Source: an uncultured Saprospiraceae bacterium
Lineage (GTDB): Bacteria; Bacteroidota; Bacteroidia; Chitinophagales; Saprospiraceae
Length of the DNA: 64,000 nt
Assembly (NCBI GenBank): GCA_938015595.1
Contig: CALLPI010000010.1
Span: 1-64,000 of the forward strand
Direction: 5' to 3'
Part shown: one piece after another, positions 20,972 to 30,384 of the stretch
Layout: the number at the start of each line of letters is the position of its first letter
How positions within the stretch are numbered: the stretch's first letter is position 1
Position numbers and translations under genes: made by a program
Notes under the pieces: model-generated
Told to the model about the DNA's origin: nothing
Databases searched by the model: none
What the model saw: the letters and a program-made list of their open reading frames with translations, nothing else

Positions 20972-22855
20972 TTATGTTCGTCGGGCGTAGATGGAGGCTT
21001 CTAATTCTGGTAGTACGCTAGCGTCTTCAATGGTAGAGGGCATGGTAAACTCCTTACCATCGGCCATATTTCGCATGATTTTGCGCAATATTTTGCCTGA
21101 GCGCGTTTTAGGCAGGCGTTTCACCAACACAGCCTGTTTGAAGGCGGCTACTGGGCCTATCTTTTGGCGCACCAGGGCCACCAACTCTTTTTCGAGCTGC
21201 ACCTCATCCATTTGTACGCCGGCTTTCAGTACCACAAACCCCATAGGTACCTCTCCTTTGAGGGCATCATGTACGCCTATTACAGCACACTCAGCTACTG
21301 CTGGGTGTGAGGCAATGACTTCCTCCATGGTGGCTGTGGAGAGCCTGTGCCCAGCCACGTTAATGATGTCGTCTATGCGGCCAGTGATGTACAGGTAACC
21401 ATCTTCATCGGCATAGCCGCCATCGCCGGAAAAGAAGTAACCTGGAAACGGCTCCAGGTACGCCTGCCGAAAGCGCGGCGTGTCATTCCAGAGCGTGGGC
21501 AAATTGCCGGGAGGCAAGGGCAGTTTTACTACTACTATGCCTTCCTGGCCAGGCGGCAATGGGCGGCCTTCTGCGTCAACAATCTGAATATCGTATCCGC
21601 AAACGGGTTTGGTGACCGAACCAGGCTTGACCGGAAGCAGCTCCAACCCTACGGAATTGGCCAGCATGGGCCACCCAGATTCCGTCTGCCACCAATGATC
21701 TATGACTGGCACACCAAGCAGTGATTGGGACCACTCTAAAGTGGCTACGTCGCAGCGCTCGCCAGCCAGGAACAAGTAGCGTAAGCTGTACAGGTCATAT
21801 GCCTGCCGCAAGGCACCCTGGGGGTCTTCCTTTTTAATGGCCCGAATGGCTGTGGGCGCCGTGAACAGCACGCTGACTCCGTACTCGGAAATCACCCGCC
21901 AGAAAGCCCCGGCATCTGGTGTCAGCACGGGCTTGCCTTCATACAGTACCGTGGAACAGCCGTGCAGCAGCGGCCCATATACAATATATGAATGCCCTAC
22001 TACCCAGCCTACATCAGAAGCGGCCCAGAACACCTCACCTGGCTGCACGCCATAGATGGCTTGCATGCTGAACTTGAGTGCCACGGCGTAGCCGCCATTG
22101 TCGCGTACTACGCCTTTGGGGCGGCCGGTAGTGCCGGATGTGTAGAGGATGTACAGCGGGTCGGTGGCTTCTACTTCCACATAGCTGGCAGGTTGTGCTT
22201 CTGCCATGAGCACGTGCCAGTCGAAGTCACGGCCTGGCTGGAGTTTTGCCTCGGCGAAAGGTCGCTGGAGCACAATGCATGCCTCAGGCTTGTGCTGGGC
22301 TTCTGCCCACGCCTGATTGACCATAGGCATATATGGTATAACCTTGTTGACCTCAATACCACCGGTGGCAGTGATCAGCACTTTGGGCTGGGCGTCGTCA
22401 ATGCGAATGGCCAGCTCCCTGGGCGCAAAACCACCAAATACTACGGAGTGAACAGCGCCCAAGCGCGCGCAGGCCAGCATAGCCACTACCGTTTGTGGCA
22501 CCATGGGCATGTAGATAACCACGCGGTCGCCCTTGCCTACGCCAAAGCGCTGAAGTACGCCAGCAAACAAACTGACTTCCTCCAGCAATTGCCGATACGT
22601 GATCTGCTGCTTCGTGTTAGTCACCGGCGAGTCGTAGTAGATAGCCACCTGCTCACCACGACCGTTGGCCACGTGATAGTCCAAGGCGAGATATGCCGTA
22701 TTGAGCCGGCCTCCGCCAAACCAGCGAAAAAGCCCTTGCTCGTCCTTGAAGAGTATGCGCTCAGGGGAGCGAAACCATGCTACCGCACGTGCCTGTTCTT
22801 CCCAGAAGGCCTCTGGCTGGCGTATGCTGCGCTCAAAAGTGCTTTGGTATGCCAT
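20972..22855 (-). CDS. Propionyl-CoA synthetase-like (PrpE/ACSS3-type) AMP-forming acyl-CoA synthetase
   Basis: Activates a short-chain acid, most likely propionate, to its CoA thioester through an acyl-adenylate. The 627-residue protein has the adenylate-forming motif YTSGTTGRPKGVV followed by RDNGGYAVAL, a wording typical of PrpE rather than Acs. It also has DHWWQTESGWPM, SGDGGYADEDGYLYITGRIDDIINVAGHRLS, and the C-terminal PKTRSGK whose Lys588 is the catalytic, acetylatable lysine. It lies 20 bp downstream of acs on the same strand, so the two are probably cotranscribed. Acetate or butyrate remain possible substrates. Confidence 0.88.
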   Translation of the reverse strand: MAYQSTFERSIRQPEAFWEEQARAVAWFRSPERILFKDEQGLFRWFGGGRLNTAYLALDYHVANGRGEQVAIYYDSPVTNTKQQITYRQLLEEVSLFAGVLQRFGVGKGDRVVIYMPMVPQTVVAMLACARLGAVHSVVFGGFAPRELAIRIDDAQPKVLITATGGIEVNKVIPYMPMVNQAWAEAQHKPEACIVLQRPFAEAKLQPGRDFDWHVLMAEAQPASYVEVEATDPLYILYTSGTTGRPKGVVRDNGGYAVALKFSMQAIYGVQPGEVFWAASDVGWVVGHSYIVYGPLLHGCSTVLYEGKPVLTPDAGAFWRVISEYGVSVLFTAPTAIRAIKKEDPQGALRQAYDLYSLRYLFLAGERCDVATLEWSQSLLGVPVIDHWWQTESGWPMLANSVGLELLPVKPGSVTKPVCGYDIQIVDAEGRPLPPGQEGIVVVKLPLPPGNLPTLWNDTPRFRQAYLEPFPGYFFSGDGGYADEDGYLYITGRIDDIINVAGHRLSTATMEEVIASHPAVAECAVIGVHDALKGEVPMGFVVLKAGVQMDEVQLEKELVALVRQKIGPVAAFKQAVLVKRLPKTRSGKILRKIMRNMADGKEFTMPSTIEDASVLPELEASIYARRT

Positions 22856-22875
22856 AAGTTTAGGGGTATTTTAGG

Positions 22876-24774
22876 TTACTTGGCGCCTTCTTTGAGGGCT
22901 TCCACTACTTCGGGGTTAAGCAGGGTAGAGGTGTCGCCCAGGTTATCGGTTTCGCCGGCAGCTACTTTGCGCAAGATGCGGCGCATGATCTTGCCGGATC
23001 GGGTTTTGGGCAAGCCGGATACAATTTGTATTTTATCGGGCTTGGCAATAGGGCCAATGACCTTGGTGACTACATCGAGCACTTCCTTGCGAAAAGTGGC
23101 CTCATCGGATACTCCCCCAGAGGTGATGACATAAGCGTAGATACCCTGCCCTTTGATGTCATGCGGATAGCCCACCACTGCTGATTCTACCACCTTTGGG
23201 TGCTGGTTGATGGCGTTTTCCACTTCTGCAGTGCCAATGCGGTGACCGGAGACGTTGATCACGTCGTCCACGCGGCCAATGATGCGGTACATGCCGTTGT
23301 GATCGCGGCGGGCGCCGTCACCTGTGAAATATTTACCAGGGAAAGTAGAAAAGTACGTCTGACGGCAGCGCTCATGGTCGCCGTAGGTAGTACGAATCAT
23401 AGACGGCCAGGGATACTTAATGCACAGCATGCCTTCCACGTTATCGCCGTGTAGCTCAACGCCATTGCTATCCACCAGGCAGGGCTGTACGCCAGGCAAT
23501 GGATACGTGGCGTAGCAGGGTATCAGAGGGGTGATACCAGCTAGTGGACTAATGAGGATACCGCCTGTTTCAGTTTGCCACCAGGTGTCCACAATAGGCA
23601 GACGACCGCCGCCAATGCGGTTCTGATACCAGTGCCAGGCCTCTTCATTGATGGGTTCGCCTACGCTGCCCAGCACTCTCAAAGTACTTAAATCATGGCC
23701 TTCGGTATAGTGATCGCCCATGGCCATGAGCGCGCGGATAGCCGTAGGCGCAGTGTAAAAGTGCGTAACTTTTAGTTTTTCAATTACTTGCCAAAATCTA
23801 GAAGCATCAGGATACGTAGGCACACCTTCAAACATCACCGTGGTGGTGCCAGCCAGCAGCGGTCCGTACACGATGTAGGAGTGGCCGGTAATCCATCCAA
23901 TATCTGCTGTACACCAATAGATAGAGTCCTCCTGTAATTGAAACACATTTCTAAAGCTGTACTCGGCAAACACCATATATCCGCCACAAGTATGTACCAC
24001 GCCTTTGGGCTTGCCAGTAGAACCGGAGGTGTAGAGGATGAAGAGCATGTCTTCAGAATCCATGGGTTCAGCAGGACACTCGGCGCTTTGGTGGTTGACT
24101 ACCTCATGCCACCACTTGTCTCTTTGGGGGTTGAGTACTACGGGATCACCAGTGGACTGGTGTACCAGCACAGTTTGCACAGAATCGCAGCCCATGCCTA
24201 GGGCTTCATCCACTACTGCTTTGACGGGAATATGCTTGGCACCGCGGTCGTTAAAGTCAGAGCAGATGACCATTTTACAGGCAGCATCCTTAATGCGATC
24301 AGCTAGAGCTGAGGCAGAAAAGCCAGCAAATACTACCGAATGAATAGCGCCGATGCGCGCGCAGGCCAGTACGCCAATAGCCAGCTCGGGCACCATAGGC
24401 ATGTAAAAGCATACGCGGTCGCCTTTCTGAATACCCAATGCCTTGAGGGCATTGGCTGCTTTGCACACCTCGGCGTACAATTGACGATAGGTGAAGGCTT
24501 TGTTGGGCGCATTGGGGTCGTTGGCCTCCCATAGCAGTGCTGTTTTGTCGCCTTGAGTAGCCAGGTGGCGGTCAAGGCAGTTTTCAGTGATGTTCAGTTT
24601 GCCATTAACAAACCATTTGACGTTTAGCTTGTGAAAATCCCACTCCACTACCTTGCCCCAAGGCTGCTGCCATTGAAAAGTAGCGGCCTGCTCAGCCCAA
24701 AAGCCTTCAGGATCCTCCACACTGCGCTGGTATACGCGCTGATAGTCTTCAAAAGAACGGATTACATGTGTCAT
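22876..24774 (-). CDS. acs: Acetyl-CoA synthetase (AMP-forming)
   Basis: Converts acetate, ATP and CoA to acetyl-CoA. The 632-residue protein has YTSGSTGKPKGVVHTCGGY, VDTWWQTETGG (the tryptophan that limits the acyl pocket to acetate), TGDGARRDHNGMYRIIGRVDDVINVSGHRIG, and LPKTRSGKIMRR with catalytic Lys595, the usual acetylation site. It is full length for the family. It precedes the propionyl-type paralogue, and its promoter box lies just upstream. Confidence 0.95.
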   Translation of the reverse strand: MTHVIRSFEDYQRVYQRSVEDPEGFWAEQAATFQWQQPWGKVVEWDFHKLNVKWFVNGKLNITENCLDRHLATQGDKTALLWEANDPNAPNKAFTYRQLYAEVCKAANALKALGIQKGDRVCFYMPMVPELAIGVLACARIGAIHSVVFAGFSASALADRIKDAACKMVICSDFNDRGAKHIPVKAVVDEALGMGCDSVQTVLVHQSTGDPVVLNPQRDKWWHEVVNHQSAECPAEPMDSEDMLFILYTSGSTGKPKGVVHTCGGYMVFAEYSFRNVFQLQEDSIYWCTADIGWITGHSYIVYGPLLAGTTTVMFEGVPTYPDASRFWQVIEKLKVTHFYTAPTAIRALMAMGDHYTEGHDLSTLRVLGSVGEPINEEAWHWYQNRIGGGRLPIVDTWWQTETGGILISPLAGITPLIPCYATYPLPGVQPCLVDSNGVELHGDNVEGMLCIKYPWPSMIRTTYGDHERCRQTYFSTFPGKYFTGDGARRDHNGMYRIIGRVDDVINVSGHRIGTAEVENAINQHPKVVESAVVGYPHDIKGQGIYAYVITSGGVSDEATFRKEVLDVVTKVIGPIAKPDKIQIVSGLPKTRSGKIMRRILRKVAAGETDNLGDTSTLLNPEVVEALKEGAK

Positions 24775-24798
24775 GGTTGGTCAGGTTTTGATTTCGCC

Positions 24799-24806
24799 CA
24801 AAGGTA
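24799..24806 (-). promoter_or_regulatory. -7 box of acs
   Basis: The minus strand reads TACCTTTG, a perfect Bacteroidota -7 box, 25 bp before the acs ATG. Transcription would start near 24792. No convincing -33 element is seen at the right spacing. Confidence 0.5.
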
Positions 24807-24839
24807 GATATAGATAATCGGATTGCGTACTATGCCGAG

Positions 24840-25113
24840 ACGCAAAATCGGCAGTAGTATCTCAAATTCGGGCGTAAAATGGTGCTTGCGCCAAATGCCT
24901 GCAAAGACATTTATCACCAACTTGCCCTAACAAAGCGCATTGTTGCCAATTTTTGGGGGTGTAGCGAGCTCAAAGAATTAAAAAACGAATTTTTTTTCAA
25001 GCCAGGCAGCGAATCAGTGCGCTCTGGCCTCTTACTATTGGTGACCAGACACACCAGTTTTCCTTTAGAAAGTGCGAAGGCCGCCGGTTCAGTGGAGCCG
25101 GCGGTCTTTTTTT
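24840..25113 (+). ncRNA. Candidate small RNA ending in a strong orphan terminator
   Basis: A perfect intrinsic terminator on the plus strand at 25077-25113 has no gene in front of it: the upstream gene, acs, points the other way. The stem CCGCCGGTTC/GAGCCGGCGG is about 10-14 bp with loop AGTG and is followed by seven T. The 24775-25076 sequence holds no plausible open frame, so an unannotated small RNA is the simplest reading. Its 5' end is unknown and no family was recognised. A long leader of an earlier, lost gene is an alternative. Confidence 0.4.
25077..25113 (+). terminator. Strong rho-independent terminator without an upstream gene
   Basis: A GC-rich stem (25081-25090 pairing with 25095-25104, extendable by G-T and A-T pairs), a four-base loop and TCTTTTTTT. 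It lies 58 bp before the PAP2 start and would prevent read-through into it. Confidence 0.85.
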
Positions 25114-25170
25114 GGCAATGACTGGGAGTAAGTTCAGACAAGGGTTTTGCAGCATGCATACCATCGCCAT

Positions 25171-25755
25171 ATGACAGAGCAACTCATACACTTAGACCAG
25201 GAATTATTCTACCTGCTCAATGGACAGTGGCAGCACCCGTGGCTCGATGCGCTCGCGCCATTGTGGCGCGACAGGCGCTTCTGGATTCCGTTGTATGTGG
25301 CACTAGCAAGCTGGGCAGTATGGAAGTTTCGCCAGCGGGGGTTGTATTGGCTGCTAGCGCTAGGGCTGACGATAGCCGTGAGCGATACCCTGAGCAGCCG
25401 AGTGATCAAGCCCTTGATAGCGCGAGCGCGCCCTTGCCGAGTGCCGGAGTTGCAGGCCGACCTGCACTTGTTGGTACATTGCGGTTCGGGGTATAGTTTT
25501 ACTTCGTCTCATGCGGCTAACCACTTTGCCGTAGCAGCATTTGTTTTTGCCACGGCAGGGCTATGGCATCGGCGCACGCGGTGGCTATGGTGGCTTTGGG
25601 CGGCCTCTATTGCGTATGCGCAGGTATATGTGGGCGTACACTATCCAGGCGATGTGTTGGCTGGCGCCTTGCTGGGCGGTTTCACCGGCTGGGGGCTGGC
25701 TCGGGGATATAACTCCAGCCGACAAATTCGCATATTTTTCCCGGGGAGGAGATGA
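25171..25755 (+). CDS. PAP2-family membrane phosphatase
   Basis: Probably dephosphorylates a lipid phosphate, such as undecaprenyl pyrophosphate or phosphatidic acid, at the outer face of the inner membrane. The 194-residue protein has five or six membrane helices and the three PAP2 motifs: K80...R87P88 (KPLIARARP), SSHA at 112-115 with His114, and VYVGVHYPGD with His157 and Asp161. The second motif is SFTSSHA rather than the common PSGH, as is frequent in Bacteroidota members. The ATG at 25171 (MTEQLIHLDQ) fits the family start better than 25147. Confidence 0.9.
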   Translation: MTEQLIHLDQELFYLLNGQWQHPWLDALAPLWRDRRFWIPLYVALASWAVWKFRQRGLYWLLALGLTIAVSDTLSSRVIKPLIARARPCRVPELQADLHLLVHCGSGYSFTSSHAANHFAVAAFVFATAGLWHRRTRWLWWLWAASIAYAQVYVGVHYPGDVLAGALLGGFTGWGLARGYNSSRQIRIFFPGRR

Positions 25756-25821
25756 AATTCGGAAAAAGCGGTAAATTAGCGCTCTGTTATAGTTTCTATT
25801 TCCCGCACCGAATATTGACCT

Positions 25822-28647
25822 ATGAAATTTCGCTACACCACCTCAATACTAACTTTCATTTTAATTTTGCTGGCCTTTTTTGTGCAAGGGCAAGCCGTTA
25901 TTCGGGGTGAGATTACAGATGCGGCCAGCGCAGAGCCGCTCATTGGCGCCAGCGTGACAGTGAAAGGTGCCACAGAGGGCACAGTTACAGAATATGATGG
26001 TACGTTCGAGCTCAGAATCAAGTCGGCATTGCCGGTGACACTGCTGATTTCCTATGTAGGCTACGATGAAAAGGAAGTCGCGGTTTCCTCTGCCGCTCAA
26101 GTATTGAAAATAAAACTAAATGCCAGTGTAATTACTACCGAAGTGGTGGAGATTAAAGGCCAACGCATATCTGAAAAGCAAAAAGCCAACCCACTTACTG
26201 TAGAATCGCTCGACCTGATAGCCATCAAACAATCTGCTACCGACAACTTTTACGATGGCCTTGGCGCGCTCAAAGGCGTAGATCTCACTGCCGCCAGTCT
26301 GGGTTTCAAGATCATCAATACCCGAGGCTTCAACAGCACCAGCCCAGTGCGCAGCCTCCAGATCATTGACGGCCTGGACAACCAGGCTCCTGGGCTAAAC
26401 TTCTCGCTGGGCAACTTCCTGGGGTCTTCCGAACTGGACGTGCTCAAGGTGGACTTGATCGTGGGGGCAAGTTCGGCGTTTTACGGCCCCAATGCTTTCA
26501 ACGGCGTCATCAGCATGGAAACGAAAAACCCGTTTTTTCACAGAGGGCTCTCAACATCCATCAAAGCTGGCGAGCGCAGCTTGTTAGAAGGCGCCTTTCG
26601 CTGGGCTGATGTGCTGACTAACAAAAACGGACTTCCGTACCTGGGCTACAAAGTCAACTTCTCGCACATGCGTGCCTACGACTGGGAAGCTGACAACTAC
26701 AACCCTGTAGATGATACCCGCACAGGCATCAGCAACCCTGGCCGCTATGATGCTGTAAACATCTATGGCGACGAATACTTTGCCGGGTTTGACTACTCCA
26801 CCTTTGACCTGCACTCCTATCCGGGCTTGGGTATCTGGCACCGCACTGGATATCGCGAAAAAGACCTAGTGGATTACAACACACGCAACACCAAAGCCAA
26901 CGCCGCCTTGCACCTGCGCACCAGGCCTGCCGCAGGCGACCAGTCGCCGGAGTTTATTGTTTCTTCTAGTTTTGGCTCCGGTACCACAGTGTATCAAGGT
27001 GACAACCGCTTTAGCCTGCGCGACATAACTTTCTTCCAGCATCGGCTGGAGTACAGGAAGAAAGACAAGTACTTTGTGCGCGCCTACATGTCGCATGAAA
27101 ACGCCGGCAACTCCTTTGATCCGTATTTCACAGCTTTAGTGCTGCAAGACAGCGCCAAGCGCAACGATGATTGGGGCCGCGACTATGTGGACTACTGGCT
27201 GCGCAACGTAGCGCCAATCATCAAAAGTGCTGAAGGTTTTCCGCGCTTGCAGATTACTTTTGACCCTGTGACCATGCAGGTAGTTGCCACCTTTGACCGC
27301 GAGGCTGCCCTGGCGTGGCTTGCAGCCAACAACGACCGCCTAACCCAATGGCACAATGAAGCTGAGGTAGCAGCCAACATGGCCAATCCACGCACCAATA
27401 CGCAGGATTTTTATGCCCCAGGTACACAGCGCTTTAGGGATAAGTTTAGGGAAATTACCACGCGAAGTCGCAATGACGGAGGCACGAGGTTCATTGACCG
27501 ATCGGCGCTGTATCACGCACATGGGGAGTATAAGTTCACGCCAGGTTTCCTGGAACACATTACAGTAGGTGGTAACGTCAGGCTTTATACCCCAGTTTCA
27601 GAGGGCACAGTGTTTTATGACACGGCGGGTATCCGCATTACCAACTTCGAATTCGGCATGTACACCGGCATGGAGAAGTCGCTGTTGGACAAGCGCCTGA
27701 AGGCATCATTTGCTATACGCGTGGATAAAAACCAGAACTTCAATTTCCTGGTATCGCCAGCGGCATCACTGGTGTGGAAACCCTCGGCCAACAACTACCT
27801 GCGGATGTCTTTCTCCTCAGCCATCCGAAACCCAACGCTTACCGATCAATACCTTTCGCTCAACGTGGGCCGGGCCATCCTCAGCGGCAATCTCAACGGC
27901 GTGGACAGCCTTGTGACGTTGCCTTCGCTGCGCGATTATCTGGGCACGCTAGATCGCAGAAGACTGATTTATTTTAACATAGACCCTGTGCGCCCCGAAA
28001 AAGTAAAAACTTTTGAGCTGGGCTACCGCACCACTTTATTTGACAATCTATTCATTGACGCAGGCTACTACTACAATATCTACAACGATTTCTTGGGCTT
28101 TAACCTAGGGGCAGTGTTGCGCCTTGACCCGGCAACCGGCAGACCACTAAATATCAGAGCCTACCGATATGCAGCCAACTCAACCAATACCGTGACTACG
28201 CAGGGCTTTTCTATTGGTATGAACTACTACTTTGGCAATTACTACATGTTGTCGGGCAACTATTCCTGGAACCGCCTCAACAAAACCTTTGAGGATGACC
28301 CCATTATTCCGGCTTTTAACACGCCAGAGCACAAGTTCAACATTAGCCTGAATGGCAGAGACGTGCCCATCAAACTTGGCTTCGTCAATCTACCTCGTTT
28401 GGGTTTCAACATCAATTACAAATGGATAGAAGGATTCCTGTTTGAAGGCTCGCCGCAGTTTACCGGTCGCATTCCAACTTATGATCTGGTGGACGCCCAA
28501 ATCAACCACGAGTGGCGAAAGATCAACACCACTGTAAAGATAGGCGCTTCCAACCTGCTCAACAATAAGCAGTTTCAGACCTACGGCGGGCCTCGCATCG
28601 GAAGGCTGGCCTACATTTCTGTGCTTTACGAATTCAAGAAACGATAA
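25822..28647 (+). CDS. TonB-dependent outer-membrane receptor
   Basis: Energy-dependent importer of a large substrate across the outer membrane. The 941-residue protein starts with a signal peptide (ending near VQGQA). A carboxypeptidase-like beta-sandwich (about 27-110; VIRGEITDAASAEPLIGASV) comes next, then a plug domain (about 130-240; TRGFNSTSPVRSLQIIDGLDNQAPG and VIVGASSAFYGPNAFNGV-like sequence) and a 22-strand-type barrel ending in LYEFKKR. It lies 27 bp upstream of a T9SS-exported esterase-like protein, so the pair probably forms an operon. No SusD partner is present, so the substrate cannot be inferred. Confidence 0.92.
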   Translation: MKFRYTTSILTFILILLAFFVQGQAVIRGEITDAASAEPLIGASVTVKGATEGTVTEYDGTFELRIKSALPVTLLISYVGYDEKEVAVSSAAQVLKIKLNASVITTEVVEIKGQRISEKQKANPLTVESLDLIAIKQSATDNFYDGLGALKGVDLTAASLGFKIINTRGFNSTSPVRSLQIIDGLDNQAPGLNFSLGNFLGSSELDVLKVDLIVGASSAFYGPNAFNGVISMETKNPFFHRGLSTSIKAGERSLLEGAFRWADVLTNKNGLPYLGYKVNFSHMRAYDWEADNYNPVDDTRTGISNPGRYDAVNIYGDEYFAGFDYSTFDLHSYPGLGIWHRTGYREKDLVDYNTRNTKANAALHLRTRPAAGDQSPEFIVSSSFGSGTTVYQGDNRFSLRDITFFQHRLEYRKKDKYFVRAYMSHENAGNSFDPYFTALVLQDSAKRNDDWGRDYVDYWLRNVAPIIKSAEGFPRLQITFDPVTMQVVATFDREAALAWLAANNDRLTQWHNEAEVAANMANPRTNTQDFYAPGTQRFRDKFREITTRSRNDGGTRFIDRSALYHAHGEYKFTPGFLEHITVGGNVRLYTPVSEGTVFYDTAGIRITNFEFGMYTGMEKSLLDKRLKASFAIRVDKNQNFNFLVSPAASLVWKPSANNYLRMSFSSAIRNPTLTDQYLSLNVGRAILSGNLNGVDSLVTLPSLRDYLGTLDRRRLIYFNIDPVRPEKVKTFELGYRTTLFDNLFIDAGYYYNIYNDFLGFNLGAVLRLDPATGRPLNIRAYRYAANSTNTVTTQGFSIGMNYYFGNYYMLSGNYSWNRLNKTFEDDPIIPAFNTPEHKFNISLNGRDVPIKLGFVNLPRLGFNINYKWIEGFLFEGSPQFTGRIPTYDLVDAQINHEWRKINTTVKIGASNLLNNKQFQTYGGPRIGRLAYISVLYEFKKR

Positions 28648-28674
28648 TCATTTTTCACCAAAACGAAGTTAATT

Positions 28675-30273
28675 ATGAAGTATTTCAACACGATTTTGTC
28701 GGCTTTGGTGTTGTGCTGCATAGTGAGCCTGCAGGCTCAAACAGGGCGCTACTTGGAGCCAGTATTCAATGAGGTAACCGTTACACGCGACCTCACCTAC
28801 GGTGTCAATGCCACTATTCTTTTGGCTACCGTAGTGGGGCAGGCTGTACCTGAAGAACTCAAGTTCGACTTTTATGAGCCAGCAGACGACACTTCCACCG
28901 CCCGCCCGCTGGTGCTGTATTTTCACACCGGCAACTTCCTGCCTTCCATTCTGAACCAGACCACCTCCGGTACTCGTGGCGATAGTATCAACGTAGAAAT
29001 TGCTACCCGCTTGGCTAAAATGGGCTATGTGGTGGCGGTATGCTCTTACCGCCTAGGCTGGAACCCTACCGCACCTACGCAGCCCGAGCGCGCCTTGGGG
29101 CTCATCCAGGCTGCTTACCGAGGCGTGCAAGATGCGCGCACAGCCATTCGCTACTTTAAGCGCAGCGTAGCAGAACAAGGCAATCCCTTTAAAGTGGACA
29201 CCAGTCGTATCACGCTCTGGGGCGAGGGCACAGGCGGCTACATCACCCTGGCTACTGCTACACTTGACCGCTTCTCGGAAATCATCACCACGACTAACCC
29301 TCCAGGCAAGTTCCTCACTGATCTGGACGGCAACCCGGCCACGCTGGAGCCTATGGTGAACGAGCTGTGGTTTGGCAACCTCCATGGAACCTCTGTTGGC
29401 GTATTACCTGTGAATTTCGGCCCGCTACCGGCTGGCGATACACTGTGCTATCCCAACCACGTGGGCTACTCTTCCGACTTTCAACTTTGTGTAAACATGG
29501 GTGGCGCACTGGGTGATATCTCCTGGCTGGAGGCCGGCGACGTACCTATGATTTCCTACCATGTACCCACTGATCCCAATGCTCCCTATGTGGACGCTGT
29601 GCTGATTGTACCTACTACCGGAGACCCTATCATTCAAGTGCAGGGCAGCTATGCCGTAGCACAAAAAGCTAACCAACTGGGCAATAACACAGTGTTTGAT
29701 AACATCAATGACTCCTGGAAAACACTGGCGCAGGAACGCTCTGCTACGGTTGGGCATCCTTATCAGGAAGGCTTGTATCCCTTCATTCGCCCCACCAACC
29801 AGTTTGGCCGTCAGGAAGGCTCGCCCTGGAGTTGGTGGGATCCCGTGTACTGGGGCGCCATTCCGCATCCCAGTGGTGCTGGCTCGTACCACTTTATTGG
29901 CCTGCTGGGTAATGCGACGATGAGCCCTGCGCAAGGACGCGCTTACACCGATACCATTATTGGCTACTTTGCCCCGCGCGCTTATGCGGCACTCAACCTG
30001 ACCTCCTCCACCAATGAGTTGGTACCCGCTAATTCTGTGGGGCTGAAAGCTTTCCCCAATCCCGCCGGCCAAGAAGTACTGCTTCAAACAGATGCCAAGT
30101 ATCCTATGCAGGACATCCAACTGTTTGACATGAATGGTCGTCTGGTACAAATGTATCGCAATGTACAGAATAACCTTCACTATATCCGCCGGGATAACCT
30201 GCCAGATGGCGTGTACCTGGCACGTATCAGGCTGGAACAAGGCATTGTGACACAGAAAATTATCTTCAGATAG
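28675..30273 (+). CDS. T9SS-exported esterase-fold protein lacking the catalytic serine
   Basis: The 532-residue protein has a signal peptide (about 1-22), an alpha/beta-hydrolase domain of the carboxylesterase kind (LVLYFHTGNF, GYVVAVCSYRLGWNP, ARTAIRYFKR) and a T9SS type A sorting domain at the C terminus (FPNPAGQEV, then DMNGRLVQ and DGVYLARI, ending KIIFR). The nucleophile elbow, normally GESAGG, reads GEGTGG at 183-188, so the expected serine at 185 is glycine (GGC, nt 29227-29229). It may be a non-catalytic binding protein or use another residue. It is secreted or attached to the cell surface, next to the TonB receptor. Confidence 0.85.
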   Translation: MKYFNTILSALVLCCIVSLQAQTGRYLEPVFNEVTVTRDLTYGVNATILLATVVGQAVPEELKFDFYEPADDTSTARPLVLYFHTGNFLPSILNQTTSGTRGDSINVEIATRLAKMGYVVAVCSYRLGWNPTAPTQPERALGLIQAAYRGVQDARTAIRYFKRSVAEQGNPFKVDTSRITLWGEGTGGYITLATATLDRFSEIITTTNPPGKFLTDLDGNPATLEPMVNELWFGNLHGTSVGVLPVNFGPLPAGDTLCYPNHVGYSSDFQLCVNMGGALGDISWLEAGDVPMISYHVPTDPNAPYVDAVLIVPTTGDPIIQVQGSYAVAQKANQLGNNTVFDNINDSWKTLAQERSATVGHPYQEGLYPFIRPTNQFGRQEGSPWSWWDPVYWGAIPHPSGAGSYHFIGLLGNATMSPAQGRAYTDTIIGYFAPRAYAALNLTSSTNELVPANSVGLKAFPNPAGQEVLLQTDAKYPMQDIQLFDMNGRLVQMYRNVQNNLHYIRRDNLPDGVYLARIRLEQGIVTQKIIFR

Positions 30274-30298
30274 GGCTGTTATCGTTCTATGAGAGAAT

Positions 30299-30344
30299 AA
30301 AAGAACCATTCTCCTTGTCTGTGGAGGATGGTTCTTTTGTTTTT
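30299..30344 (+). terminator. Rho-independent terminator after the TonB/esterase-like operon
   Basis: AAGAACCATTCTCC and GGAGGATGGTTCTT form a 13-bp stem with one mismatch and a loop of 8 nt, followed by TTGTTTTT. It lies 25 bp after the stop codon of the preceding gene. Confidence 0.88.
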
Positions 30345-30384
30345 GGCCGTATTATCTTTGCGCAAAATAAACCAGCTTAAAACC

